A stretch of 64,000 nucleotides of DNA from Gp13-AA77 sp035949375 (GCA_035949375.1 DASZIG010000011.1:11120-75119); one strand, 5' to 3'; counted from the stretch's first letter, positions 33,731 to 42,779 are shown. Notes: a model not told the origin generated them from the sequence alone. A program made the numbers and translations.

Positions 33731-35962
33731 CTACCTCACAATGCCGAGGCTCTTGATGAACGCCTGGGCGCCGGCCGCGTAGGACCCGTCCAGGCGTACG
33801 GCGATGCTGATCTCGCGCAAGGCGCCGGCTGGGTCTCCCGATTCCTTGTAGAGTTGGGCGAGCGCGGCGTGTTGCGCGGCGCTCGCCGCCTGAAGGCCGA
33901 CCAGCTCCTGCTGGACCTGGATCGCGCCCTGCAAGTCGTGCGCCTTATAGTAGGCGCGCGCCACGCGCTGCAGGTCCCGCGGGTTGTGGTACGGGTAGTG
34001 CGGCAAGGCGGCGGCCAGTTGTTCGAGGCCCTCCTTTTCGTGGCCGTGATCGATCAGGATAAAAGCGTAGTACCAGCGAGCCTGCCCGTTGTCCGGATTC
34101 AGGTCCACCGCCTGGCGGAGCAGGGCCAGAGCGGCGTCCGTCCTGCCCGCCAGCAGATCCGTCAAAGCCAGCGCGTCATAGCTGTCGGGCCAGCGGGGGG
34201 CAAGCTCCATAGCCGTCTTAAGCGCCGATTCGGCCCGCGGCAGGAGCGATGCGTCCGCCGGGGATTGCTCGTTGTAGAGCGTCCCCAGGGTGATGAAGAA
34301 CCGTGGATCGACCTCGCGATGCGCCGCCGCCCGGGCTTCCATCTCGGCGGTAACGGCGCGCCCGGCGCTTGCGAACGCCGGATTCTTGAGTTCACCGCTC
34401 CCGATCAGATCGTCGCCGGCCATCTCGACCAGTTCGCCGGTAGGCCACGCACCGTAGGCCAGCATCTGTCGGAATCCGCGCTCGAATGCGTTCGGGTCGT
34501 TCAGGTCCCCTGCCAGATCGAGCGCGCTTTCGGCCTGCGCGAAGGCCATGAGATTCGCATAAGCGCAAGCCATGGCGACCACGGCCGCCGTGGCCACGAT
34601 CCCCCGTTGCCAGCCCGGCATCTTGCTCGCAGGCGGGGTCGGCTTCTTCTTTTTTTCCACTGCGGCCACCGCTGCCAGGGAATCCGGCGTACGGGTGAGG
34701 GTCACGATGAACGCGAGCAACGAGTAAAGCAGTACGGAACTCACGGGCGCGTCAAACAGGGCCAGGCTTTGCACGAAGTAGGCTATGAGCATCCCGAACG
34801 CCGCCATGATGAGCGCGCGCTGCGGGTTCCCGCGCCGCAAAGCGCCCAGCAGCAGCGCGCCGGCGGCAATGAAGATGGCTACGTAGGGCACGAGGCCGAT
34901 CAGGCCATCCATCACGGCGACGTCGGCCAACTTGTTGTGCGCGTGGTCAAACCACCCCGGTTCGTAGGTGAGTTCTTCGGGATTGCAATAGCGGCCGTAG
35001 GCGACGAGGAACAACTCCGGTCCGTAGCCCCGGATGGGCCGGGCTTTGAAGGCGTTCCAACTCACGCCGAGCAGGATCAGGCGGGTCCGGACGGTGGGGT
35101 CCCGGGGTGAGATGGCAGAAAGGCGATCAAGCACTAAACTCCTGCGAACGAGGTCCGAGGCGCGAGCGAAGTGCAGAACCGCCGGCGCTGCCAGCAACAG
35201 CAGCGAAACCACGGCGGACGCGAGCTTCAGCCTCGGACGCTCTCTTTCGTAAACGAGCAGCAGCACCGCGACCGCGACCAACCCGGCGGCGAGTCCGATC
35301 ATCGCGCCGCGCGTCTCCGTAAGCCACAGAGAGACCAGATTCAGGGCCACACAGCCGGCGCCCCAAAGCCTCCTTCCGCGGGACTCCTCCATGATCAGGA
35401 TGCAGACGCCGAAGAAAATCTGGAACAAGGCAAAAGTCGCGAGAAACGTGGGACCGCCCAGCGTGGAACCCGGTCTCACCCGGCCCTGAAGAAAGTATTC
35501 ACCGATGGCCACGGCTGCGACCACCGCGCCGGACGCGAGCCAGAGATGAAAGCATATCCGCCAGTCATCGAGCAGCCGAAAGACGCCGGCGAGCAGCAGG
35601 AACAGCGCCAGGAAGTGAAGAACCGCAAAGGCTCCGTCCATCCTTTCGAGCGTGCCCCACCAACTGGTGGCGGGGTCGAGCGACCACAGGGTTGCAACCT
35701 GCACCGCCGCCGCGTAGGCCAGCACAGCCCAGGTGAGAGCCGTGCGTGGCGGCCGGAATCGCGGGTTGAGAAAAATGAGGGCGACAAAAAGCGGCGCCAG
35801 GGCTTCGATCAACAGGCGGAAAAACACCGATTTGCCGAGAGTGTAAGCATAATGCGACTCGCGCGTGACAATCAGCGCGGTGATCGGCAGAAGCCACAGG
35901 CCGAATCGAATCAGGCGCGGCAGGCGGCCGGAAGGTGGGGACTGGGAAAGCACCGGTTTCAT
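33731..35962 (-). CDS. O-antigen ligase/Wzy-like membrane protein with C-terminal TPRs
   Basis: A 743-residue protein with 11-12 hydrophobic segments over about 1-470 and the Wzy_C/O-antigen-ligase region: ETRGAMIGLAAGL, then RPIRGYGPELF and HAHNKLADVAVMDGLIG, where the HAHN motif matches the conserved histidine block of the family. The C-terminal half (about 480-743) is soluble and contains TPR-like helix pairs (SYDALALTDLLAGRTDAALA, QARWYYAFILIDHGHEKEGL). Such fusions join or polymerise glycan chains, or glycosylate proteins (PglL-like). No glycosyltransferase cluster surrounds it. The start at ATG 35962 is chosen over a TTG three codons upstream. Confidence 0.85.
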   Translation of the reverse strand: MKPVLSQSPPSGRLPRLIRFGLWLLPITALIVTRESHYAYTLGKSVFFRLLIEALAPLFVALIFLNPRFRPPRTALTWAVLAYAAAVQVATLWSLDPATSWWGTLERMDGAFAVLHFLALFLLLAGVFRLLDDWRICFHLWLASGAVVAAVAIGEYFLQGRVRPGSTLGGPTFLATFALFQIFFGVCILIMEESRGRRLWGAGCVALNLVSLWLTETRGAMIGLAAGLVAVAVLLLVYERERPRLKLASAVVSLLLLAAPAVLHFARASDLVRRSLVLDRLSAISPRDPTVRTRLILLGVSWNAFKARPIRGYGPELFLVAYGRYCNPEELTYEPGWFDHAHNKLADVAVMDGLIGLVPYVAIFIAAGALLLGALRRGNPQRALIMAAFGMLIAYFVQSLALFDAPVSSVLLYSLLAFIVTLTRTPDSLAAVAAVEKKKKPTPPASKMPGWQRGIVATAAVVAMACAYANLMAFAQAESALDLAGDLNDPNAFERGFRQMLAYGAWPTGELVEMAGDDLIGSGELKNPAFASAGRAVTAEMEARAAAHREVDPRFFITLGTLYNEQSPADASLLPRAESALKTAMELAPRWPDSYDALALTDLLAGRTDAALALLRQAVDLNPDNGQARWYYAFILIDHGHEKEGLEQLAAALPHYPYHNPRDLQRVARAYYKAHDLQGAIQVQQELVGLQAASAAQHAALAQLYKESGDPAGALREISIAVRLDGSYAAGAQAFIKSLGIVR

Positions 35963-36177
35963 CGCTGCCAAACGAGCGCGGCCTCCGTGAACAAGAGCAT
36001 GAGCTGAAGCGAGCCGGGAAATGGTACCTGATTCTGTGCAACCGGCACAACCCGCGGTCTACTCAGCAGCCACTTTCGGACAACACGAAGCTGCTCCGGG
36101 GCCGCGCCGTGGGCGATGGCGGCTGCGCCCACGAATACCGTAAGATGAACTGGGTAGCACGAATTCCTTGGCGTACC

Positions 36178-36414
36178 ATGAGCACTACGATTCGCACGCG
36201 CTTTGCAAACGGAGTACTCGAACCTCTTGAGGGCTTGCGCCTTCACGAGGGCCAAGAAGTTGTCCTCAGAGTCGACGCAGTTGCTTCCGCCCCTGGACGC
36301 GCTTGGTTGGACGAGACCGCTGGTGGCTGGAAGGGTCTGGTGGATGCCGATGACTTCAAGCAGCGCATAGAAGAAAGCCGTCTTCTCGTGACCCGCCCGG
36401 AGCCGCGCTTGTAA
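36178..36414 (+). CDS. Antitoxin, DUF104/AF2212-like (VapB-type)
   Basis: A 78-residue protein beginning MSTTIRTRFANGVLEPLEGL, with LHEGQEVVLRV, the short AbrB-like beta-hairpin module of the DUF104/AF2212 antitoxins that pair with PIN toxins. The C-terminal part (DADDFKQRIEESRLLV) would wrap the toxin. The stop codon is one base before the toxin GTG, as expected of a coupled toxin-antitoxin operon that represses itself. Confidence 0.85.
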   Translation: MSTTIRTRFANGVLEPLEGLRLHEGQEVVLRVDAVASAPGRAWLDETAGGWKGLVDADDFKQRIEESRLLVTRPEPRL

Positions 36415-36415
36415 C

Positions 36416-36817
36416 GTGCCCGCATTTCTCATCGATACCGACTGGGTGATTGATCACTTCAACGGCATCCTGAAGGCAACAGGCCGTCTTCGAGAACTTC
36501 AGCCTCGCGGTCTCGCGGTCAGCATCATCTCGGTTGCGGAGCCCTGGGAAGGGGTTCACTTCTCGCGGGACCCCGCGCAAAGCCAGGCTCAGTTGCAAAG
36601 GTTCTTGGAAGGGCTCATCGTTCTCGGTTTCGACGAAGCAACTTGCAAGCGTTTCGGTCAGCTTCGCGGGGAACTGCGAATCCCCGGCCAAACTGTGGGC
36701 GATTTTGATCTGCTCATTGCAGCTACGGCGCTAGTCCACGATCTTACTCTTCTGACGAACAATCGAAGGCACTTTGAGCGAATCCGTGATCTCCGCGTCG
36801 AATCCGCCGCCCCATGA
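36416..36817 (+). CDS. vapC: PIN-domain toxin (VapC-type ribonuclease)
   Basis: A 133-residue PIN-domain protein. The acidic quartet can be placed: Asp in FLIDTDWVIDH, Glu in SVAEPWEGV, and two aspartates in VGDFDLLIAATAL. VapC toxins are Mg-dependent ribonucleases that cut tRNA or rRNA and are neutralised by the partner upstream. The start is a GTG one base after the antitoxin stop. The family's usual AELYEG is replaced by AEPWEG, but the catalytic residues are kept. Confidence 0.9.
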   Translation: MPAFLIDTDWVIDHFNGILKATGRLRELQPRGLAVSIISVAEPWEGVHFSRDPAQSQAQLQRFLEGLIVLGFDEATCKRFGQLRGELRIPGQTVGDFDLLIAATALVHDLTLLTNNRRHFERIRDLRVESAAP

Positions 36818-36967
36818 CGGTTGTGGCTTGCAAGATCTCGGGCGGGGATCGAGCCCGAGCAGCCGCGTCACGCGAGGCCTTGCCACTCCGCAAACCCGGT
36901 TGCTACAGTAGCCATTCGAGTTTTCTCACGCCGCAACCGGCGCCGGGGCGTTCCGGGAGGCGGCAGC

Positions 36968-37876
36968 ATGGGCTCCGTGGGCGAGAATCCAACCAATCCG
37001 AATCGTGCGCCGGCTGCGGATCGCCTGGGCCAGGCGGTCGCGCAACTCGTGGAGTTGACCGCCAGGCTGCGGGGTCCGGAGGGCTGTCCGTGGGACCGCG
37101 CGCAGGATTACGATTCCTTGAAGGCGCACGTGCTGGAGGAAGCCTACGAGGTGATCGACGCGGTCAATACCAGGGACTTTGACGGGCTCGAGGACGAACT
37201 CGGCGACCTGCTGTTTCAAGTCGTATTTTACTCGCGGCTCGCCGAGGAAGAAGGCCGCTTCACGCTGGCGGGCGTGATGGAACGGCTGCATCGGAAGCTG
37301 GTGCGCCGCCATCCGCACGTTTTCGGCGAGGTGAAGGCCCGCACGGCCGAGGAAGCGCTGCGACGCTGGAACAGGGTCAAGGAACAGGAACGGGAAGCGA
37401 AGGCGGCGCCTGCGGAATCGATCCTGGCAGGAACTGCGGCCACTCTGCCCGCCACTCTGGAAGCGCATGAACTCGGCGTGCGCGTGGCGGAAGCCGGGTT
37501 CGACTGGCCCGACGCCGCGAGCGTGCTCGACAAGGTCCAGGAGGAAGTCGACGAGCTTCGGCGGGAGATCGAAGCGGCGAGCACGGCCGGGCCGGGCGAG
37601 GGAGATCGCGCCCGGCGGGAGGAAGAGTTAGGCGACCTCCTCTTTTCGCTCAGCCAGCTTGCGCGTCACCTGGGGAGCGACCCTGAGAGCTGCCTGCGGC
37701 GCGGCAATCAGAAGTTCCGGCGCCGCTTTCAAGCCTTGGAGCGGGAGATCGCGCGCAGCGGCCGGAAGCTCGCGGATTGCGGTCTGCCGGAATTGGAAGC
37801 GGTCTGGAACTCGGTAAAGGCCGGCGAAAACCCGGCGGCGGGAGGAGCCTCAGGCGCTGCCTCAGACGCCCGGTGA
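36968..37876 (+). CDS. mazG: MazG nucleoside triphosphate pyrophosphohydrolase
   Basis: House-cleaning NTP pyrophosphohydrolase of 302 residues with two MazG domains. Domain 1 has RLRGPEGCPWDRAQDYDSL and the metal-binding EEAYEVIDAV with DELGDLLFQVVF; domain 2 has KVQEEVDELRREIE and REEELGDLLFSLSQLARHLG. The ATG at 36968 follows GGGAGG by 7 bases; an upstream frame extension is not conserved. It heads a plus-strand run with the GNAT gene 4 bases downstream. Confidence 0.95.
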   Translation: MGSVGENPTNPNRAPAADRLGQAVAQLVELTARLRGPEGCPWDRAQDYDSLKAHVLEEAYEVIDAVNTRDFDGLEDELGDLLFQVVFYSRLAEEEGRFTLAGVMERLHRKLVRRHPHVFGEVKARTAEEALRRWNRVKEQEREAKAAPAESILAGTAATLPATLEAHELGVRVAEAGFDWPDAASVLDKVQEEVDELRREIEAASTAGPGEGDRARREEELGDLLFSLSQLARHLGSDPESCLRRGNQKFRRRFQALEREIARSGRKLADCGLPELEAVWNSVKAGENPAAGGASGAASDAR

Positions 37877-37880
37877 CTCG

Positions 37881-38720
37881 ATGCCGCGATCCACGTCGCA
37901 ATCCGCACCCGAAAGCTACGTGATCCGGCCGTGCCGGGACGCGGTGGAGTTCGAGGCCTGCGTCCGGCTGCAGCAGCAGGTCTGGGGCTACGACCCGAGC
38001 GAACTCTACCCGGTCCGGCTCTTCGTGAACCTGACGCACATCGGCGGGCATGTCCTCGGAGCCTTTACGCGCAATGCCGGCGGCAGCAGCCGGGCGCGGG
38101 CGGTGCGAAGCGGCGAGCTGGTGGGATTCGTTATGGACATGCCGGCGTGGCGCGACGGCCAGCGCTACCTTCACTCGCTTTCGCTCGCAGTCGCCCCTGC
38201 CCATCAGAATCATGGGCTCGGCCGCCTGCTGAAGCTCGGGCAACGTGAGATCGCGATGAAGGAAGGCATCCGGCACATGGAATGGACCTTCGACCCGATG
38301 CGCGCCAAGAACGCTTTTCTGAACATCGAGCGGCTGGGCGCGATCACGCGGCGGTATCAGCCGGACTACTACGGCAGCGTCCACAGCCGGCTGCAGCAGG
38401 GCTTGCCGAGTGACCGCCTGGTGTGCGAGTGGTGGCTGCGCTCGCCGCGCGTACGGCGGGCCCTCGCGCCTGAACCTGCCGGACGTGATGCGCGGCGGCG
38501 CGCTCCGGAGGCAACCCCGGCGGCGAAGATCACCATTCCCGCCGACTTCGGATCGCTCGCCGAGCGCGATCCCGCGCGGGCGCGCGCGCTTCAGCAGTCC
38601 GTGCGGCGAAATTTCGAGCGCTGCTTCAAGCGCAGTCTGGTCGTGACCGGCTTCGAGCGCGGCGAGGAAACCGGATGTTACCTGCTGGAATCCTGGCGTG
38701 GGACGCGGCATGAAAATTGA
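37881..38720 (+). CDS. GNAT-family acyltransferase (COG3375-like)
   Basis: A 279-residue GNAT-fold protein. The acetyl-CoA-binding motif A is seen as LSLAVAPAHQNHGLGRLLKLGQREIA, read in parts, followed by IRHMEWTFDPMRAKNAFLNIERLGA, the hallmark of the COG3375 group. Its stop overlaps the start of the enolase-superfamily gene by 11 bases, so the two are translationally coupled. In Geobacillus kaustophilus a GNAT N-succinyltransferase and an N-succinylamino acid racemase of the OSBS group act together in D- to L-amino acid conversion; the same role is plausible here but inferred. Confidence 0.85.
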   Translation: MPRSTSQSAPESYVIRPCRDAVEFEACVRLQQQVWGYDPSELYPVRLFVNLTHIGGHVLGAFTRNAGGSSRARAVRSGELVGFVMDMPAWRDGQRYLHSLSLAVAPAHQNHGLGRLLKLGQREIAMKEGIRHMEWTFDPMRAKNAFLNIERLGAITRRYQPDYYGSVHSRLQQGLPSDRLVCEWWLRSPRVRRALAPEPAGRDARRRAPEATPAAKITIPADFGSLAERDPARARALQQSVRRNFERCFKRSLVVTGFERGEETGCYLLESWRGTRHEN

Positions 38721-39816
38721 CCGCGTCGAGCTTCGTGAGATTCGCCTTCCCCTGGTGCACTTCTTCGAGACCAGCTTCGGGCGCACCACCACGCGGCGCA
38801 TCGTGCTGGTGCGGGCCGAGTGCGCGGGAGCGACGGGCTGGGGCGAAGTCACGTGCGGCGAGGCGCCACTCTATAACTACGAAACGCCGGAGACCGCCTG
38901 GCACATCCTGCGCGATTTCCTGATTCCCGGAACGCTCGGGCACGAGTTGGCCGGTCCGGGCGAGGTCGCCTCAAAGTTCAAGCCGATCCGCGGGCACAAC
39001 ATGGCCAAGGCGGCCCTCGAAAACGCGCTCTGGGACATCGAAGCGCAGCAGCAGGGGGCGCCGCTCGCGCGGGTGATCGGCGGCACGCTCGAAGAGATTC
39101 CCTGCGGGGTTTCCATCGGCATCCAGAACTCCATCGGCGAACTGCTGGATAAGATCGAGATCGAAACGAGCGCGGGCTATCAACGCATCAAGATCAAGAT
39201 CAAGCCCGGCTGGGACGTCAACGTGCTGGAACGCGTCCGCGAGCGATTCCCGCGCCTCGTGCTCTCGGTCGACGCGAATTCGGCTTATTCGCTCGCCGAT
39301 CTCGAACACCTCAAGAGCTTCGATCGCTTCTACCTGCTCATGATCGAGCAGCCGCTCGGCTGGAACGACATCATTGACCACGCCGTGCTGCAGCGCGAGT
39401 TGAAGACCGCCGTCTGTCTCGACGAGTCGATCCATAACGCGGACGACGCGCGCAAGGCCATCGAGGCCGGCGCCTGCAAGATCATCAACATCAAGCTCGG
39501 CCGGGTGGGAGGCTTCACGGCGGCGCTCCAGGTGCACGACGTGTGCCGCGCGCGGCGCGTGCCCGTGTGGTGCGGCGGGATGCTCGAGAGCGGCATCGGG
39601 CGCGCACACAACATCGCCATGTCCACGCTCGAAGGCTTCTCGCTGCCCGGCGACGTCTCGGCCAGCCGGCGCTATTGGCACGAGGACATCATCGATCCGG
39701 AAGTCACCGTGAGCCCGGGCGGAACCATTCGCGTGCCCCAGACGCCGGGCCTCGGCTACACGCCGAATCTCGAGCGCATCGAGCGCGCCACGGTCCGGAA
39801 GGAGTCCTTTGGTTAG
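38710..39816 (+). CDS. Enolase-superfamily N-succinylamino acid racemase / o-succinylbenzoate synthase
   Basis: A 368-residue member of the muconate lactonising subgroup closest to MenC/NSAR. Residues visible: the KxK acid-base motif in YQRIKIKIKPGWD, the metal ligands in SVDANSAYS (Asp), IEQPLG (Glu) and CLDESIHN (Asp), and the second catalytic lysine in IINIKLGRVGG. Menaquinone synthesis (OSBS) and N-succinylamino acid racemisation cannot be separated by sequence alone; absence of other men genes and coupling to a GNAT gene favour the racemase. The ATG at 38710 lies inside the GNAT gene end. Confidence 0.85.
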   Translation: MKIDRVELREIRLPLVHFFETSFGRTTTRRIVLVRAECAGATGWGEVTCGEAPLYNYETPETAWHILRDFLIPGTLGHELAGPGEVASKFKPIRGHNMAKAALENALWDIEAQQQGAPLARVIGGTLEEIPCGVSIGIQNSIGELLDKIEIETSAGYQRIKIKIKPGWDVNVLERVRERFPRLVLSVDANSAYSLADLEHLKSFDRFYLLMIEQPLGWNDIIDHAVLQRELKTAVCLDESIHNADDARKAIEAGACKIINIKLGRVGGFTAALQVHDVCRARRVPVWCGGMLESGIGRAHNIAMSTLEGFSLPGDVSASRRYWHEDIIDPEVTVSPGGTIRVPQTPGLGYTPNLERIERATVRKESFG

Positions 39817-40801
39817 CGCAGCCCGAGCGACGCGGAAATCGGTTCAGGCCTCCGCGAGCGATCGCGACGCCGCGATTGTGGCGGCCGGCGCCCCACACCC
39901 ACGTCATCGCCATGGGATGATGCATCTGCTGATGCTGATCGGGACGTTCTTCTGGGCCAGCAACATCATCGCCGGGAAGTTCGCGCTGCGCAGTATGCCC
40001 TCCCTCGCGCTCGCCCAGGTGCGCGTGACCGGGGCAGCGGTGATTTTCCTGGTCGTCTTCGCGCTGTGGCGGGCGCGGCCGCGGCTGAATCTCTCGCGAT
40101 CCGAACTCGGATATCTCGCCGTGACGGCAGTCTTCGGCATTACCCTGAACCAGATCTTCTTCATCGGCGGCATCGGGAGGACGTCGGCGGCGCATGCCGG
40201 GCTGATCGTGGCGCTCGGACCCGTCATGGTGCTGATTCTTTCCTCGGCGATGCGCCTCGAGGCATTCACGGCACTCAAGGCCATGGGCGCCGCCATTTCG
40301 CTCACCGGCGTGGTGGTCTTGACCACTGGCAAGCCGTCGCCCGGGAGCAATGCAACGATCTCCGGCGATGTGATCATGCTGCTCGGCACGGCGGTCTTCG
40401 CCTACTACACCATCCTGCTCAAGAAGGTGGCAAATCGCTACGACGCCGTGAGCCTGAACGCGATCATCTTCGTGATGGGCGCCGCCCTGATGCTGCCCGT
40501 CAGCGCCCGCTCGCTATTTGCGGTCCGCTGGCAGGCGCTGCCGGCAGACGCCTGGTGGGGCATCGCGTTCATCGTCACCTGCGGGTCGGTTCTCGCGTAC
40601 CTGATCTACGCCTTCGCGCTGACGGAGCTCACCGCCTCGCGGGTGGCCGCGTTCAACTATCTCCAGCCGGTGATCGCCACCGCGCTGGCCGTCTGGCTGC
40701 TGAGTGAGGGGGTCACCGGGCAGGCCATCGCCGGGGGGGCGTTGATCCTGCTCGGCGTATACCTGACCGAACGCGAGGGGAAGGTCGCAGAAGCATCATG
40801 A
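39809..40801 (+). CDS. EamA/DMT-family transporter
   Basis: A 330-residue inner-membrane protein with about ten helices and two EamA repeats (first around FFWASNIIAGKFALRSMPSL, second around GDVIMLLGTAVFAYYTILLK). Family members often export amino acids or other small metabolites. A GGAAGGAG site supports the TTG start at 39809, which overlaps the racemase gene end by 8 bases; the first ATG pair (39914-39919) would also give a full transporter. Its end overlaps the next start in an ATGA. Coupling to the GNAT/racemase genes suggests transport of a related amino-acid compound. Confidence 0.88.
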   Translation: MVSAARATRKSVQASASDRDAAIVAAGAPHPRHRHGMMHLLMLIGTFFWASNIIAGKFALRSMPSLALAQVRVTGAAVIFLVVFALWRARPRLNLSRSELGYLAVTAVFGITLNQIFFIGGIGRTSAAHAGLIVALGPVMVLILSSAMRLEAFTALKAMGAAISLTGVVVLTTGKPSPGSNATISGDVIMLLGTAVFAYYTILLKKVANRYDAVSLNAIIFVMGAALMLPVSARSLFAVRWQALPADAWWGIAFIVTCGSVLAYLIYAFALTELTASRVAAFNYLQPVIATALAVWLLSEGVTGQAIAGGALILLGVYLTEREGKVAEAS

Positions 40802-41856
40802 GCGAGAACAGCCAGCGCATCGCTTTCATTCCCGGCGACGGCATCGGCATCGAAGTCGCAGCCGAAGCCATCAGAGCCCTGGAAGCCCTCATTAAAAGCC
40901 ATCGTCTGGCCGTTGACTACCAGGTGTTCGATTGGGGCGCGGAAAAATACCTGCGCGAAGGCGTCTCCCTGCCCGAGGGCGCGTTCGACATGTTCCGGCG
41001 GGACTACGCCGCCATCTTCATCGGAGCGCTGGGTGATCCGCGCGTCCCTTCCAATCAGCACGCCGCTGACATTCTGCTCGGCACGCGCTTCAACCTCGAC
41101 CTCTACGTGAATCAGCGCCCGGTGAAGCTGCTCGATGCGCGTCTGTGCCCGCTGAAGAATCGCACGGAGCAGGATGTGAACTTCGTGATCTTCCGAGAGA
41201 ACACGGAAGGGCTCTACGTGGGCATGGGCGGGGTGTTCAAGAAGAACACGCCGGACGAAGTGGCGGTGCAGGAGGACGTGAACACGCGCAAAGGCGTGGA
41301 GCGAATCCTGGTGTATGCCTTCGAGCACGCGAGCGCGCGCGGCTTGAAGAAGGTCTGTATGAGCGACAAGGCCAACGCCTTGCCGTTCGGGCACGGCTTG
41401 TGGCAGCGGGCCTTTGCGGACGTGCGCAAGCGCTACCCCGCGATCGAATCGCGGCACCTGTACGTCGACACACTGAACATGGAATTGGTCCGCGATCCCG
41501 GCCAGTTCGAGGTGATCGTCACCTGCAACATGTTCGGCGACATTCTGAGCGATCTGGGCGCGGCGCTGCAGGGCGGGCTCGGGCTCGCGCCTTCCGGCAA
41601 CATCCATCCCGGGCAGGTGTCGATGTTCGAAACCGTGCACGGCTCCGCCCCGAACATCGCCGGCCGGAACCTCGCCAATCCCATGGCCGCCGTTTTGACG
41701 GTCGGCATGATGCTTGAGTACCTCGGCCACGCCGAAGCCGCGTCGCGCGCCGAAGACGTGGTCCGCGCCGCGATTCGTGAGAACGTGACCACGCCCGACC
41801 TCGGCGGGACCTTCGGAACGCGCGAGGTCGGCGCCTGGATCGCGGACCGGCTCTGA
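40798..41856 (+). CDS. Isopropylmalate/isocitrate/tartrate dehydrogenase-family enzyme
   Basis: A 352-residue beta-decarboxylating dehydrogenase. It shows the N-terminal AFIPGDGIGIEVAAEA, the substrate loop DLYVNQRPVKLL, FRENTEGLYVGMGG, the catalytic Lys region CMSDKANALPFGHG, and the metal/NAD signature NMFGDILSDLGAALQGGLGL with HGSAPNIAGRNLANP. The GTRFNLDLYVN loop and the absence of other leu genes leave the choice among 3-isopropylmalate, tartrate and related acids open. The ATG overlaps the transporter stop (ATGA). Confidence 0.88.
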   Translation: MSENSQRIAFIPGDGIGIEVAAEAIRALEALIKSHRLAVDYQVFDWGAEKYLREGVSLPEGAFDMFRRDYAAIFIGALGDPRVPSNQHAADILLGTRFNLDLYVNQRPVKLLDARLCPLKNRTEQDVNFVIFRENTEGLYVGMGGVFKKNTPDEVAVQEDVNTRKGVERILVYAFEHASARGLKKVCMSDKANALPFGHGLWQRAFADVRKRYPAIESRHLYVDTLNMELVRDPGQFEVIVTCNMFGDILSDLGAALQGGLGLAPSGNIHPGQVSMFETVHGSAPNIAGRNLANPMAAVLTVGMMLEYLGHAEAASRAEDVVRAAIRENVTTPDLGGTFGTREVGAWIADRL

Positions 41857-41858
41857 CG

Positions 41859-42569
41859 TCAGTATCCAGGCGACAGAGGCGCGGGGCGGCTGCGCGGTCC
41901 GAACATCAATCCCAAAAGCATTCCCGTGACGAATCCGCCGACGTGCGCCCACCAGGCCGTGCCACCGCCCTGCGTGGCCGTCTCGATGGAAAGCATCTGG
42001 TAGCCCGAGACAAACTGGATCAGGAACCAATAGCCTAGTACGAGCACCGCCGGAAGCTGAAACGTCCAGAAGATCAGCGGGAAAATAGTGAGCTTGATCC
42101 GCGCGGCGGGAGAGGCCACGAAGTATGCGCCGAGCACCCCGGCGATCGCGCCGCTCGCTCCAATGCTCGGCACGCGCGAGCCCGCGTTGAGGTAGATGTG
42201 CAGCAGCGCGCCCGCGAATCCGCTCGCGAAGTAGAGAACCAGGAACTTGAAGTGTCCGAAGCGATCCTCGACCGTGCGCCCGAAGACATAAAGAAACAGC
42301 ATATTCCCGAGCACGTGCAGCCAACCGGCGTGGAGAAACATCGACGCCAGAATGGGCACCACGAATCCGGCGGGCGTCATTACGGCAAGGCCGGGCGCGG
42401 TCGTGTAACGCGCGGGCACGATTCCGTACAGGAAAATCAGCCGATCGACCTCCCGGCCGTTCAAAGAAAGCTCCATCCAGAACACGTAGAGGTTGGCTAG
42501 AATGATGGCCAGCGTGCAGAACCAGAACGTGGTCCGGCGGACATTGTCGTCAAGGGGAAGCGGCACCAT
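41859..42569 (-). CDS. Rhomboid-family intramembrane serine protease
   Basis: A 236-residue membrane protein with six to seven helices. The catalytic serine is in IGASGAIAGVLGAYF and the partner histidine in WWAHVGGFVTGMLLG; the HAGWLHVLGNMLFLYVFG block is the conserved second-helix region with His and Asn. Rhomboids cleave within membrane helices of substrate proteins. It is convergent with the dehydrogenase gene and followed upstream by a 427-base gap with strong hairpins. Confidence 0.92.
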   Translation of the reverse strand: MVPLPLDDNVRRTTFWFCTLAIILANLYVFWMELSLNGREVDRLIFLYGIVPARYTTAPGLAVMTPAGFVVPILASMFLHAGWLHVLGNMLFLYVFGRTVEDRFGHFKFLVLYFASGFAGALLHIYLNAGSRVPSIGASGAIAGVLGAYFVASPAARIKLTIFPLIFWTFQLPAVLVLGYWFLIQFVSGYQMLSIETATQGGGTAWWAHVGGFVTGMLLGLMFGPRSRPAPLSPGY

Positions 42570-42657
42570 GCGTGGAGCATTTTAGCGCGGCTGAAAGGCA
42601 ATCCGTGAGGGGAAACGCCCGCGAGAGGGCAGGACGAAGCGGTCGAGGGTTCGAGGT

Positions 42658-42746
42658 GGAGGAGTTCCTTAGCCCGCCTGGCCGGAGGAGCGCAGGTGGA
42701 CTAAGGCTCCTCCCCCATCCTCAGGCGGGCTGTCTTGATGCCCGCC
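42658..42746 (+). ncRNA. Candidate structured RNA unit A (GGA-loop hairpin plus small hairpin)
   Basis: Stem: GGAGGAG (42658-42664) with CTCCTCC (42707-42713), CCTTAG (42667-42672) with CTAAGG (42701-42706), and CCGCCTG (42674-42680) with CAGGTGG (42693-42699, one G-U). The loop is GCCGGAGGAGCG (42681-42692). It is followed by GGCGGGC (42724-42730) pairing with GCCCGCC (42740-42746), then GAACTTG. Strand is assigned by analogy of loops with unit B and is not proven; no promoter was identified. Confidence 0.5.
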
Positions 42747-42779
42747 GAACTTGCATGCCGTTCCGAAGGAGGAAGAAAA

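Noticed and set aside
33694..33736. GGGGCGCGGCAAGCAGCGCCCC palindrome-like sequence after the O-antigen-ligase-like gene
   Set aside because: It is a short GC-rich imperfect palindrome at a gene end, probably a terminator or common dispersed motif; without a T-tract or further copies in the window it does not support a separate element.
33350..35110. A 586-codon plus-strand frame opposite the O-antigen-ligase-like gene
   Set aside because: The product is His/Gln/Arg-rich without any family motif; the minus strand encodes a coherent membrane-plus-TPR protein.
40657..42324. A 555-codon minus-strand frame across the dehydrogenase and rhomboid genes
   Set aside because: It is antisense to a dehydrogenase with full active-site motifs and out of phase with the rhomboid gene on its own strand.
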